From Gremmenia infestans (taxonomy: Eukaryota; Ascomycota; Leotiomycetes; Helotiales; Hamatocanthoscyphaceae), in contig JAFEVB010000026.1 in the NCBI GenBank assembly GCA_032629725.1, positions 868,001 through 932,000 of the forward strand: a stretch of 64,000 nucleotides of DNA, given 5' to 3'. Shown piece by piece: positions 33,710-46,600 of the stretch. The notes beneath the pieces were generated by a model. It had not been told where the DNA came from. It was given only the letters and a program-made list of their open reading frames with translations, and searched no databases. How positions within the stretch are numbered: the stretch's first letter is position 1; every line of letters starts with the position of its first letter. Both the position numbers and the translations under genes were made by a program.

Positions 33710-35229
33710 TTATGCGATAACCTCTTCAGTACGGCCTCTCGACTCGCCATTAATAGCGCTATCTTGGATAGAAGGTGCACCAAGCTCCTCCTCTTCCTCA
33801 TCATCATCAAACTCCTCGCCCTTGTGAGCGCTAGCTGGGACCCAGAGACCCGATTCGCGGTCGTTCAATGGCTGGTCTTGACCCGAGAGGTCATGACCCT
33901 CGGCATTACGCTGGATGTTGTTGCGGCGGCGTTGAGACAATGTGCGGGCACGAGTCGAGAGGTTAGACGAAACCTTGGCGTTGGCAGTAACCCAATTGGT
34001 GAGTGCGTCTTCACAGTCTTGGATGATAGCCTTAGAAGCCTCATAACCATCGTACGCAGCGCGGGTCTCGCCCGGCGTCACCGGTGTGTCATCGACAAGC
34101 TCGAGAAGGTGCTTTCCGAAGCCAGCGATGATGGCGAGCTTCTCGCAGTGTTCGCGGAGGGCATCAAATTGGTAGGTGTAGGCTGCCTTTAGCTTCTCAC
34201 GGGTGATGTTGGAGAGCTGGGCTTCGGCGACTAAGGACTCGGCTTCGGCGCGAACAAGCTCTTGCTCGAGGACGACGATCTTGGGAGAATTGGGCTCCTT
34301 GTACTTGAGCTGGGCGATTTGGTCGGTGATCTTTTGCTTGCCTGTGCACGTGATTAAAAATTGAAAAGGAGGGTTGAGTGATGTGGCTTACGGTCTCTGC
34401 TGGGTTGGACGGAAGCCTCGATGTTTCGGATGCTCTTAATGGTAACCCGGTATTGGTCATAACGGTCAACATACTGGTCCTCAAGCTCACCGATCTCGTA
34501 GAGCAAGACACCGAGCTTATCCGTGACATCCGATACGTCATCATCGCATGCCTCACCCCAGATGGAGAGTTGTTGCTAGAATCACATTAGTCAACCGTAA
34601 AAGCTTTGCGCCATAGTCAATAACGTACAGCAACCTCCATGCGCTCACGGCCAACGAGCTCCATGCTGCGCATCACGTTCTTCTCCATCTTGACGAGCTG
34701 GGAGAGCTTCTTGGCAAGATCTGGGCCGAATTGCCCGGCGGTTTGCTTGCGGAGAGCATGGCCTATTGCGCGCGTTAGCATGCGAACACTATCATGACTG
34801 AATTTGTGGTGTCGGGGTCTGGCTCGTGGTCCCGAAAACGGGAGCAGCGGTTGGTACATCGTGGCGTGGGCCTGCTGGCCTCAAAGGGACGCGCAGCAGC
34901 AACACATTATCATACGATACTGCACACACCAAGATGCCTTTCGAGATCAATTGCCCTCGTCGACGGAACCATGCCGACATCCCGCCATGTGTATTGGAGA
35001 TAAACGTTGCGATAACCACGTCATAGAAGGATTCACTAACCAAGACCGCCCTTTCCAAACAAACGTCCGGACTTGGTGCTAGAAGGTGGTGGAGGAGGGT
35101 TCTGGAGTTGCGAGGCCTGCGCAGAAGTTAATTAGGTTAGCACTGTATAGGAAGCTGATGATGATTGCGCAAGGGGGAAGCGCATACAGTAGGAGCCCGC
35201 GACTGTCTCATGGAGTATGTGCGATGCAT
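33710..35229 (-). CDS. PIL1: Eisosome core component Pil1/Lsp1 (BAR domain)
   Basis: Five exons (35229-35188, 35116-35041, 34762-34629, 34575-34392, 34341-33710) encode 355 aa. The N-terminus MHRTYSMRQSRAPT, then ASQLQNPPPPP and SGRLFGKGG, agrees with my recollection of the Pil1 signature, including the phosphorylated Ser/Thr region; it is recoverable only by splicing a 42-nt first exon. The BAR domain (about residues 45-275) forms a banana-shaped dimer that assembles on the inner plasma membrane and shapes eisosome furrows. An acidic tail (FDDDEEEEEL) precedes the stop. The third intron is long (278 bp). The leader upstream of the ATG contains CAA-type repeats in mRNA sense. Paralogue assignment (Pil1 or Lsp1) cannot be made here. 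Confidence 0.95.
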
Positions 35230-36140
35230 GATGTCTGCTGTTGTTGTTGTTGTTTGTTGTTGTTGTGGGGCTGCTTGTTTGTTCTTGGTTCAAGAAGTAT
35301 GCAGTAGTTTACTCTACTTGGACTGGAGATGGGATATTGCAAGAACGACTTGTGTGTATAGTGTGTTGTGTTTTCGCTTTGTTAGAAAGTGAGTGAGAAC
35401 AAGAAACTTCGGTGGTGAAAGGGAAGAGGGTGTTGATATTTGAAGCTCCTGCCTCCATGACGATCACTCCTGACTTGGTGCTGCGCCCAGGCCCAAACAA
35501 CATGCATGACGTAGCCACCCAGCTTGTCAAGGTTAACCTACAGTACAAGTACAGTACCGTCACATCTAGATCTGTCGGCCATGAATCAATTCATCCCCGC
35601 AGTCATCACCCCCCCCAAATGATAATGGACCCTGGATGCATTTATTTCCGTAAAAAGTCCCATTACTCGTATTTTTGGTTAGTATCTACAGACCGACCAC
35701 ATGGCTATGGATATATATCTACGTAAAATACCTATCCATCTATCTATCTATCTATCTATCCATCTCTTTCTCCTACCTACCCGACCAGACCAGATTCACA
35801 AACACAGACTACTGTAAATAAAGACATGACAACAAAAACCCAAAGCCGCCACGAAATAACGTCTACGTCATGCCATTCACACTCCTAAGCGCGTTGAAGC
35901 AATCTTGTATTTCGACACCGGATTAGATCTAGTGCACATGTTAGTTCTGCAGAAAGGGTTGGCGGTGTGGGGTGATGGTGTGACTTTGGTGTGTGACTGT
36001 GATATTTGTTCCCAATGCAGCCAGCTGTGGCTTGTGCTTGTATTGGACCTGAGCTAATGCTGCCCGCAAGTAAGTATTGCACATGGATAGATATAAGATT
36101 ACCTTAGGTATAGTATCTAATTGAACTCTATTACGAGTAC

Positions 36141-36154
36141 TACCTACGTAGGTA
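36141..36154. repeat. 14-bp perfect palindrome TACCTACGTAGGTA (copy 2)
   Basis: Identical to the copy at 11081-11094. ACGAGTAC occurs 2-10 bp upstream of both copies, so the similarity extends beyond the palindrome. Confidence 0.9.
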
Positions 36155-36452
36155 TATGTATATATATTTTCAGGTACCGTTGGAATTCATTTCATTCCAC
36201 CAGGTATATATATTAATTATGAATCCTTTAACTATGCCATCCATGCAAATACAATGGGTTCTTTCTGCCCAAGCTAGATAGATAGTATATCCTCTTATCC
36301 ACCATATTCCATCATCATCCCCTCACACACTCCTAACCCCCACCCCCCTTCTCCTCTCCTCTCCCCTCCTTCATCCCCAGCAGATTAATTACCTACCCTA
36401 CGTACCCAGCCACGCGAGACCTATATCAACAGTACATACACCATAATATATT

Positions 36453-36478
36453 ACCCGCCCCCGCCCCCGCCCCCGCCC
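36453..36478. repeat. (CCCCCG)n tract, G-quadruplex-prone on minus strand
   Basis: Five C-runs separated by single G. The minus strand therefore carries five G-runs of three to five bases with 1-nt loops, an arrangement that favours G-quadruplex formation. Confidence 0.85.
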
Positions 36479-37436
36479 ATCTCCTCGGGCTCGGCTCAGC
36501 AACCCACACATGTGGTTCCCAAATTACATGCCTGTCTGCCTATCGATCCGATCTGATCTGCGGATTGTGGAACGGGAACTGCTGGGATTATGTATAGTAC
36601 ATACAGTAGGTGGGACGAGACGAGTGTATAGCATATATTTTAGAATATTCAAGAATAGAATGGAATGGAATGTTTACAGTACGCGGGTGGGGGCTCAAGC
36701 GTTCGTTTACGTGGGATGTAGTGGAAGTTGGGATCCAATTGGGGCTGCGTTGTTTTGATTCAAGCCAAGTGAGGGAGGGAGGTGTTGGATGGAATGACTG
36801 GGACGGTAGGCTTTTTCAAGAATCGAAGACGAGCAAGTGAATGAAAGAAGAGTTTTTGTTGATGTTTAATTCAGTCGTATTTGGATAAAAGGAAGCAAGC
36901 AATCAAGCAATCAAGCAATCACATCACAAAGCATGCATCCAAACTACACATAGACATAACCCTCAATGCCATTACTCCTTCCCCCCACCAGCCCCAATGA
37001 AGCTCCCCCCAAAAGCCCTTTCTATACACCAGACGCATGGATATGTACTACCAACTCCTTTGCATGACGCCCAGCATCAAACCCCTGCTATATACGCCAT
37101 CCATCTGTCTATAAACACAAGATCTATTTCAATCCAAAAGACCCCGCTATGCTTTTCCCCGCCCAGCCCCCCTATTCCATTACTTATTTTAATACATATA
37201 ACGTTAATTCTTGCCACATTCATGGCGCGCAATATATACAAAACCAAATCAAATCAATCGCAAAACCAAAACAAAAGAATTAGAGTGGGGGTATCTAAAG
37301 GAAAAATGCACAACTGTAATGCGGGTGGGTATCGTTTTGGAGGCAACGCAATGCGGAAATGCACAGGTGGTATCGTATCGATGGAGCAGCAGTAAAAATC
37401 CTCACTGGCAAACAAAGAAAAGAAAATGAAATGCTC

Positions 37437-39655
37437 TTAAAAGGCCCAGGAAATTTGCCATCTTGTTGTAATACTAGGATGCATCTCTGCGCCGTATCTC
37501 TGCAAGACATGTTTCGTTTTTGAAAACCGATGTCGTTTCTCTGGGTCGAATATCTGACCTCGGATTGTGTCTACAGCGGCTAAGACGCTCCATTCCCGTT
37601 TCAACGGACCCATTTGGCAGCAATTCACCATGGCCCTCTTGCGCGCAGGTTCTTCGAGGTGAAGGACGTACTCGAGTAGTTCGTAGAGGCCTCGCGTTGC
37701 AATGTTGAAGATTAGGCTGTTCCCTTCTCCGTCAAGGACGCGGAGGGTTTCGAGAAGCGTGGGGTCGCCGCGGGGAAGTAGCACTTGCATGAGCTGCACC
37801 GTTTGCTGCGGTGTTTCGGGTGTGAGTTCTGGGTCATCGTTGCAGCGCGATTGGGTGACGATGGCGTGGGCGGGCGTCATGCCTGTGTCGTCCGGTCCAT
37901 TCCTATCCCTCCCCTGGTTACAAGCACACATCAATTGGTCCAAGTAAGAATTGGAATGCGCATTCGTCCGGTTGCAGACACGGCACTCGTAAAAACCAAA
38001 GTAAGACGTGCCTCTACCTCCTCGCGCGATGTCGTGGAGGCCGTATAATTGTCTGTTCCGTTCGAGAATCTCGCTGGATTGGGATAGAAATACCTTCACC
38101 TCCACGATGCCTGCTTGCATTTTCTGATAATCTGCTGGCGATTCCGACTTGAGTTTCTGCGCTACTTCAACCATCATCATGATTGCGGTCCTTCCGGAAG
38201 TGTCAAAAGTGCTTAACTGATGCTCAATCCAGGGAAACACCTTGAAAATCCTCGAATAAAGATCTCGCTCAAGCGGCCGTTGTAGAAGACAATGAAGCGG
38301 CGTTCGTCCCTTGATATCTCGCTGTGTAAGTAACAGTCCCGGTGGAGTCTCTTGGGCTTTGAACCAATCCACAAAATCCATCAATTCGTCTCCGAGAGCT
38401 TGTGGATCAACCACGTGTAAAGGGTTTTGTCCAAAGACATTTGGGGTGGTTTCTTTCCATTGGGAGAGGTGGGTGAAATATTCCATGCCGACTCCTGCAG
38501 ACATAAGATAATGTAACGTATGGTTCCCTGCGAAATCGACTTTGCATACATCTCTCAGGCCGAACATGGCGGTCCCAAACATATTAGGATCTACGCTACG
38601 AGCTTGCAACATGAGAGCATGCCATTGAGAGAAGCCACAAATGGTGCAAGTGGCAAAAGATACATCCCAACGTAAGTGGCTATGATTCTTGCCGCAGGGA
38701 ATGACTCGTAAGGAATTGTTCCATATCCCAGCCCGAAAATCATGCTTAGGAGGTTTTACAGATCCCCTTCTGGACATGGATGATGTTTGGCTAAATTGAC
38801 TGCTTGAACTCAAGGAAGAATTTGTCGTCGCTAGACTGGCCATCGAATACCGTGGTTCTGAGAAGGTGTCATCGAACTGAAAGTTTGACTGAGCACTTCC
38901 AGTCGACCAAGTTTCCATGGTGGCTATAGACATTCTATCCGGTGTAGGGCTTCTGATTGAATCAATCTGGCGGCGCATTGGGGAGAAGTAGTCTTGCGCC
39001 AAATCAAATGAATGTTGCGATGACTGGGAGGATTGCGATGGTGGAGGTGGCGCGGGGACTTGTGGAGGGTGCAACGGGCGTGACGAATGTGATGTTCGGG
39101 CTGCTATGGAGGGTAATGGCGGCAATGAAGTTTGCGGAGGGGGCAGTTGCTGCGGCAAAGGCGGTAGCGATGTCTGCGGTGGAGGGAGCTGCTGTGGTAG
39201 GTGAGAGGCTGGTTGAGGTTGAATTGGTCGAATTGGTAACCTTGCCGGGGTTCCTGGCGTCTTAGTTGTTGCTACCTCTTGAATATTGCTCGAATTCGAG
39301 ACAAGACCAAACAGCTCCCGAACCGTCTGCTCCCGCTCATATTGGCTAACCGGGAGATGCCAGTCCTTGTACCGATTGGCATATGTCTTGTAACTTGATG
39401 ATGGTGAGATGTTGCCTCTATTTAGAACGCAATGACTTACGAGTAGTCTAGTTTGGATTTCATGTAGTCTCTGATTTGTGGGAAGCTAATTCGGGTCATG
39501 TAAAGTCGCACCAGCTCTGGCTGATGGAGCAGCTCCCACGTTTTGTTGGCCCTTGCATCGTCCGGGTCGCGATGTAATAAAATCTTGTGGCATTGTTCAT
39601 CCGTCAAAGCAAAGCACTGCTCTTTCGAGGGAAGCGGCAGGCCTGGCGGCGCCAT
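37437..39655 (-). CDS. Fungal ankyrin-like protein with Cys/His-rich motifs
   Basis: Two exons, 39655-39441 and 39393-37437, give 723 aa. The 47-bp intron ends at a CAAG acceptor; the nearer TAG would leave a 23-bp intron, so I rejected it. Residues about 115-270 are Pro/Gln/Ser-rich and disordered. The C-terminal half has ankyrin-like units: GNHTLHYLMSAG, GQNPLHVVDP, GRTPLHCLLQ, GRTAIMMMV and GMTPAHAIV. Two Cys/His clusters could bind zinc: HLRWDVSFATCTICGFSQWH upstream of the repeats, and ECRVCNRTNAHSN then CACNQ within them. The N-terminus (residues 1-72) is a conserved-looking helical block. The function is unknown; ankyrin arrays usually mediate protein binding. Confidence 0.8.
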
Positions 39656-42600
39656 TCTGAATTGCTACGAATCCGCGTTATCGCGACGGGTACTGATGAA
39701 TTCCATCCGTCAAAGATAACACCAAAATCAAATTGAGCCACCCAAAAGAAAACGTTCGTCGAGCGGGTATATAACAAGAGGTCCTATTCCATGCGCTGCG
39801 ATGTTGTCGCACGCCGATGGGAATGTTCGCGACGACGTTGGAGGTGCTGTCTGTCTATTCCGAAACTTTTCGCAGGTGCAGGGGTTTTTGGCCGCGATTC
39901 CTACTCCGAGTGCGAATGCGAACGGGACGCTCTGAGATACGATGCGCTGAATGAATGACACGCGTACGATACCGGAAAGGAATGCAGAATGCAAAGCGTC
40001 ACACAGAAGCAAGGCAGCGGGCGCCGAAGGGAGGGGGACGTTGAAGATATGGATAGGATATGATATGCAGAATGGAAGAAGGTAGTGAGTGAGTGGGTGA
40101 GTGGGTGGGTAGTTAGGTAGGTGTCGGGTAAAGAGGTAGTAGGTAGGTAGGTGGCCGGTGGGTAGAGGTGAAGGTGCAGGTGCAGGTGGGTGCAGGTGAG
40201 TGCAGGTGGAAGGAAGGATTGGGGGAGTGATAATAATAATAATGAAGGAAAGGAAATTTCCAATACAGTACAGTACCGTATAATGGCCAGCACCCTTGTC
40301 TTGCCCTTGTTTGTCAGTTCGACCCCTGATCGCAACAATGCTCGAGGACAGGCGGCGTTCCTGCATATCATTTTAAGCCTACTGGACTTTATTTGCATGG
40401 AGATCGAACCACCAGAGCAAGGATGGCCGAGGGAGACTGTACCTCCGTACTGTATAGAGAAGGGGCGGGGCGGGTGTGTGTGTCTATGGTGGTACGAGTA
40501 TTGTACTTGTACAGTACCTACCTACCTGTAGCCTGTGGGTGGGTACTTTTAAGTACGGAAGTACTCCGTACTGTACTGCTTGGCAGCCTCAGCAAGCCTG
40601 CACGACTTACCTACCTACTCTGCTACTGTTCAGTGAGAGACACAGTATAGTATTACCGGATTACCAGGACCGTACTGTATTACTGCACCGCTAGAGATAA
40701 AAAGAAATAACGGCACACCCGCGGCTTGGGTCACTGGCAGCTGGGCCCGGGCTAGGTAGGTAGGTGGACTTTGCTGTGACTGACTTACCTCTGTAGGTGG
40801 ACAATTGGCAGTAAATTTACCGAGTATTGAGACGAAGAATGGGTTGACGGTTGACCTCGAACTTATGGTAAGTTACTCCGAAGTACAACGCGACCTGATA
40901 CTCGTACGACTGTACCTTTTGACAGTACTCCGTACCACCTCCAATATTAGTCCCCGTATATAGGCCGTGCTCGCCCTCGCCAGCTTCTTAGGGAAGGTAA
41001 GATTACAAAATACTTAGTACAGCGCAGAAGAATCTCGCGCCTCTCCCGCTCTGGAAATCAGGCCAACCCTACCTTGGTAACCTTACCCAAGAGGCGCACG
41101 GTGCTTTTGCGCCTCGGAATCGTGCCGCTGCGTACTCGTACGTCCAGCGCGGAGGAGTGGGGGCGGGTGATGATCCTTGGCAATTTATACACTCACTCAC
41201 GCACCTCGAGTACTCACTCACTCATGCACCTAGAGTAGAGTCCTAACTAACTAACTCACTCACCCCCAAACTCCACTCCCGAGTACGGAGCCTACAAGTA
41301 TACAAACAAGAAACTTCCATGTGCTAGCATCTGGACCTAGTCTTCCCCGATCTCTGTGTACTGTAGCATCTATACTTCACTGATAGAACCATTAGTAATC
41401 ATGACTCGTGCTGATCGCACTATGACTTACCAAAAGCCCCTATCGCAAGAGCCTCGTTGCTATCACATTCACGTTGGACCGATTCCGCCAGCACGGTCAA
41501 TCAAGTCCCTCAACCAGCAACGCTACTTAACATCGCTCCCGTGCCGGCGGGCCTAGGTAAAGTATGTGTCCTCGCGTTGATGGCGCCTGCGCTGGTGTTG
41601 ACCACATTCGGACGTCGAACCATAATTGAAAAGAACCACATTGATTCATACGGAGTAGAAGTATGAAAGTGTTTAAGTGAGAATAAGAGATTTAAAAACG
41701 GACCAGAATGTACGGAGTATTCGTATCTAATACTTCGCGCGCAGCATGGCGATAGTAGATATTCGGGACAGAGACCTCTTCAAGTTAGCATGCTCTACCA
41801 TATGGCGTACGCAATGACATTCTACTGCATTTACGGATCCGGGTAGCTCTATCTTCCATGTAGTCCCTGGAGCGATCATCAATCCACTGCACAAGTTTTA
41901 AGGTGCGGAGTCAGCATCGCTATGCTGGCAATCACCGTCTGTCAAAGTATAAAGTTCCGGCACATATGTACAAGTATCCGGACACTGAATGTGTTGTACC
42001 AACATGCATATAGTTGGGCCTACCCCTACTCTATGTAAAGTAAATAGATACGGTATCAGCTGCCGTAAAGGAAGTTCCCGTCAGGCAACTTTAGCCTTAA
42101 AAAGCAGCATAAACTTTCTCGGGACGATGGCGGCTGTATTTATCCGAGGCCTGGGTACAAGCATCCAATTCGGATTTTAATTGTTTATAAATTTATGATG
42201 ATTTTCTTCTACTTTGGCAAGGATTATACTGATAATAGGTAAAGTAAGTTGTTCATTGGCTAAAAAGCTCCTTGAATGGGATATGATCATTTATGCCTTA
42301 TTTGAAGATCAAACCACCACCATACTAGGATGGGGACATTTCCAGTAAAATATACAAATTGGACAATGATACCCTGTAGATATACCTTGAGGTTGCCGAG
42401 TGTGGAATTTGGAACAGAATTGATTTATTTATTTCAACCTCGAGAATCGCGAATATCATAGGCAGAATCGCAGCTTTTGCTAAATTCCAAGGGGCGGGTA
42501 AGTTTGCTGGGTAAATTCAACATCACCATTAACTATATTTGGAAGGAGTGCGATGAACCAGATGATGCAGCCTGGGCCAACCTCATGCAATAACCTGGGT

Positions 42601-43643
42601 CCCACGCGGTACCCTTGAAGGGTATGTCTGTAATGTTTCTTCTCCTCCGTATAGTGTGGCTGCTCTTTCAAGATGGGTGTCAATAGCAGACACAACGCTA
42701 TGAAACAATGTAACGATGCTTTGCAGCTCCTGAGTGGCTTTCGGAGGTCCCGGGAGGGCAGAGACTCATTATACTACTTCGTACCTTGAGCTGGAAGTTC
42801 TTTCGGGCGTATTCTAAGCCCTTGGCTTGCGTCCCTTTCAGCTTACTGCGACTCTCACTAATAGCAATGTCTGATACTCCGTAATTCTCTGGTAGCGACT
42901 TTCACCATTGCCGGGCATGCGCAACGAGGAACTTCCCAAAGAGCGCAAATGGAGCGGCAAGGAGTCAATCCTGCTTCTTACCATAGTGCGCCTACGGAGC
43001 TTCTATTAGGTAGAGTTTGAGGCCGAAAAGTTGTATTTGTTTGATGTCTGAGTGCTTCTTCGGAAAGGGGGGACACGCTCACTAGCGTCAAATAATAATA
43101 TATGCTAGTTATGCTACTTATGCAGCTTTATGCACATCAAATGAGGTTTGACATCAGATCTTGTGATGCACCAACCACATCGCATCAACATCAACCACTG
43201 CCCCTTTTCCCCGCGATTGTCATAATACTTCTACTCTACTTTAGGATTGAGGCTTATTATTTGATTCTAAAGCGTTTTCGCTAGGTTGACTTCAACGTGC
43301 AGGTATGGAAACCCCCAAAACGTGTTGCTCGAGATCTCATCTTTCACAATCTGGAGCGCGTTTACTGACTATAATGCAGGATAAACGAACCTCATATTTC
43401 AAATTCGGTGTCCTTTCGTCAATACGGTTTCTCTTACTCTTTATTACCTTTGCTTTTGCTTACGGTCGTGCTGCAGAGCCTCCTTCCTCGAAGGACGAGC
43501 TCCACGTGACCGCTTCTCTCAACTCTAGCACATCCCTATCGTTCTTCACCTCTACCTTTGGATCTAACTGAATAAGCAGTGGGAAGTTATCGATCTTGAG
43601 GTTGCCAATATTCGAGGTTCTGGATGCCTCCAAGCTGCCCAGT
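39656..43643. other. 4-kb divergent intergenic region, hot spot of TACGGAGTA motifs
   Basis: Shared upstream region of the ankyrin-like gene (-) and Kmt6 (+). Five exact TACGGAGTA/TACTCCGTA motifs lie at 40562, 40926, 41649, 41711 and 42875 (start positions), besides near matches around 40445, 40875 and 41284. A GT-rich minisatellite (AGGTGCAGGTG-type and GTGAGTGAGTGG units) spans about 40085-40210. TAGG repeats recur at 40140-40150 and 40752-40765. An 88-codon open frame at 43308-43571 lies close ahead of Kmt6 and is more likely part of its leader than a gene. Confidence 0.65.
40085..40210. repeat. GT-rich minisatellite
   Basis: Imperfect units of GTGAG/GTGGG, then GGTAGGTA, then GTGCAGGTG. 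Lies about 430 bp upstream of the ankyrin-like gene start on the minus strand. Confidence 0.8.
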
Positions 43644-46600
43644 ATGCCAGTCGATATCGATTTGACTCAGGACTCCGACGATGAGTCGGTCAGGCCATCA
43701 AGGTCAGCGGCCCCGGGACTCTCTTACATAGATCTTACCGAAGATGGAGATGATGAGCCAGTACAGCCTGCTTCTAGCAGAACGCGTAACGACCATTCCA
43801 GAACTGCAACACCTCGAAAGGTCAAGCCAAACCCTGGGGGGTCGACTAGCCCCGCATTGTCCAAGAACCCTCCTACCCCAAGAGACCCAGCGTCTTCTAG
43901 AGGACGCCCACGGGATGGACCGGACTCGTTCCCGCAATCTGGAGAAGCTTTTGGCGCAGGATTCTCTTCACTAGAGAATGCTAAATCGATGCCACCAAAA
44001 CCCACCGTCTTGGCAAAAACTTCAGGTCTTAGCAGCAAACAGTCACCATTTCATCCCTATGGGTCGCCTCTTGATATCCAACAGACACGCCCTGATGCTC
44101 GCGAGTCCTCTCAGCCCAGACCTGGAAAGGTCCCGCTCCCTAGAGAGCGAGCCGCCAATGTCGTACCCCCAACTCTCCGTATTTCACCAAAAGAGAAACG
44201 TGCAACATCAATAACATCTGCGGCTCCAGCCTCTCGGGCATCATCAAATCTAGCGGAAAAGGAGAGCAGCTCAAGCAATCCAGTGACGACTGCAGCGCCT
44301 GCTAGGCAATCTCCTACACCCAACGTTGTGTTTACCGCATACAACCTTGCTAGCTCTAGCAAGCCAGCAGAGGCATCACGGCCTGGCAGACATTCTTCTA
44401 AAGACCAGTTCCTACCGGACTCCTACACATCATCATCCGAGAACGAAGATCCCAGTTCCAGTGATTCGGAGGAACCACCAATTGAGCCCATATTATCAAG
44501 AAATGATACCCAGCCTATGCTGGTCATACCTTCAAAAAGGTCATCGCGAAGCAACTTGCACCCACAGAGATCGATACCTGATTCCATTGGATCACCTTCA
44601 CCCAACTTCGCACGATTACGAGATACTCAAAACCCTCCAAGCCCGAAAAAACGAGACGAGTCTCCACGCGAGGTTATGACACGCCGCCATATGTCAAAGG
44701 AGAAGAATGGAGAGGGTCTCAACCAGCCAAATACTCCAACCATTCGGAGTCTAGAAGAGTCTCTCCGTTCGTTGGAGCGAGACATGAAGAATGTGCATGC
44801 TTTAACTGTCAGGCACTTATTACGCGATGCTAGGGAGGCCGAAGCCGCCAGAGAACAGCTGTTTGTTGACGCTGTATCTCCATTTGGTTCTCTGAAAGGC
44901 ATCCAGCTTGAGGTAAAGACCCCGCTTCCAAAAGGGGCGTATTCACAGCAGCTAGATTCTTATGTAAGGTTCCTCGATTCCTTTTATTTGAGAAGATATA
45001 GACACTAACAAGACATAGATCGTGAAAGGCAAGAGCAGCAATAATAATAGCAAACTTACTAAAAGCCGCAGTATTATAGTTGCAAAAATCTTTACATCGG
45101 ATGTTTCACGCGTCCCAAAGTTCAGCTCTCATACTTTTGTTCGCCGCAACATATTATCGGCCGACGATGAAAAGCTTAGATTTGTGCCATATCTAGGAGA
45201 TGTGGATAGTAGTCAAAATAATAAGCGGCGATTGGAAAAAGATCTAGCAGAGGCTTATACTGCGGAACGCTCCGAACCAAGTCGGGTCTCTGAAAACATT
45301 TCTAACCTTGGGGCCCACCTTGAGTATTGGCTAGAAGATCTCGATATAGGATGCACCAAGCAGATTCTGGAACACTACATTCTAAGACAAGAGGATATCG
45401 ACGAGTCTGGTCTTGGGAAGAAAGCTAGGAAAACATTACTTAAGTCGTTTGCCACACCATTGACTACCGAGAATCTAAATATGGCGAATAAATTCTCTCA
45501 GGCCTTCGAGACAGTTTTTGGTCTTTCTCTAGGCAAGGTTTTGTGGCCCGCCGACCGACTGAAAGAGATGATGGAAGCTGCGAAGGCCAATAGCGGTCGC
45601 AAGAGTCTTGACAATATAGCAACGAGCTTAGAGACCCATTTGGAGACCTATACTGCGCTTTCGTGCCTCATTTGCGGCGCTATCGAATGCCAAACTCATG
45701 GCGCTTATCAAAAGGACTCCGATGACGATACGGAGCAGGCATTCAAGAAGCAAATCTCAATGCCACCAAAGGAACTCATACGACTATATGAAGAGCGCCT
45801 TGCCAATAAACCTAAGAGCAACGATATCATGGATAAATATGGAGAGCCTTGTGGCGAGGAATGTCATCTGGCAATGGACTCTTACCCTACGTACCCGGAA
45901 TTTACTCAGAAGAGCATTGAAGACCTTCGCAATATGCTCTTCGGTTGGGAAGAAAAACTTTCCCGCTCGTGCGATATCTCACTTGGAATGGAAAGTCCTT
46001 GCTGGCAAGTCTTCCTTGAAATCGAGAAGATTGAGCTTGGGCGCGAGATTAGAACACCAGAGGAACCATTAGCTGGCAGGGCAAAGCGCCCAAACTGGTA
46101 TGACAACAAACGCAAAGAACTTAAGGCTGGGTTTGAGGATATGACGAGTGCTCATCTTCACCAAGAGAGATCTCAAATCAATCCGGTAAGGACTTCAATG
46201 CTGGTGGTTCTAATTAGATTGCCTCGGACTAACAGTCTCAGTGTGCACACACAGGCCGCCCCTGCGATGCAGACTGTCCGTGTGCCAAAGCAGACATCCT
46301 ATGCGAAAGCATGTGTAGCTGCCTGGATGATTGCCCTAGAAAGTTCACTGGATGCCCTTGCTCTCTATATGGACGTCCTTGCTCTAGTGATAGTTGCATC
46401 TGCATTCAGATGAACCGGGAATGCGGACCACAATGCGCTAAATGTGGTGCAGTCGAGCGTCTCGACCCTCGGAATAAGTATAATGATGCATTGTTTACAA
46501 CGGGCTGCCAAAACATAGCATTGTCTCGAGGTGTCGCGAAAAGCTTGATTATGGGTGAGAGTCAGCTTGAAGGTACTGGTTTTGGTCTATATGCCGCAGA

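Larger units (their letters stand above)
35230..37436. other. PIL1 promoter and microsatellite-rich spacer
   Basis: No gene seen. On the plus strand TGTTG repeats at 35238-35265 read as (CAA)n in the PIL1 leader. Other tracts: (CTAT)n at 35737-35763, the palindrome TACCTACGTAGGTA at 36141-36154, (CCCCCG)n at 36453-36478 and AAGCAATC repeats at 36892-36921. The right end is the 3' flank of the ankyrin-like gene. Confidence 0.65.

Noticed and set aside
39418..39440. TAG acceptor giving a 23-bp intron in the ankyrin-like gene
   Set aside because: Too short for a spliceosomal intron; the CAAG acceptor 24 bp further gives 47 bp and the same frame.
43308..43571. 88-codon ORF with a hydrophobic stretch just upstream of Kmt6
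   Set aside because: It has no recognisable domain and ends 72 bp before the Kmt6 ATG on the same strand; it is more likely a leader-borne ORF or chance frame than a separate gene.
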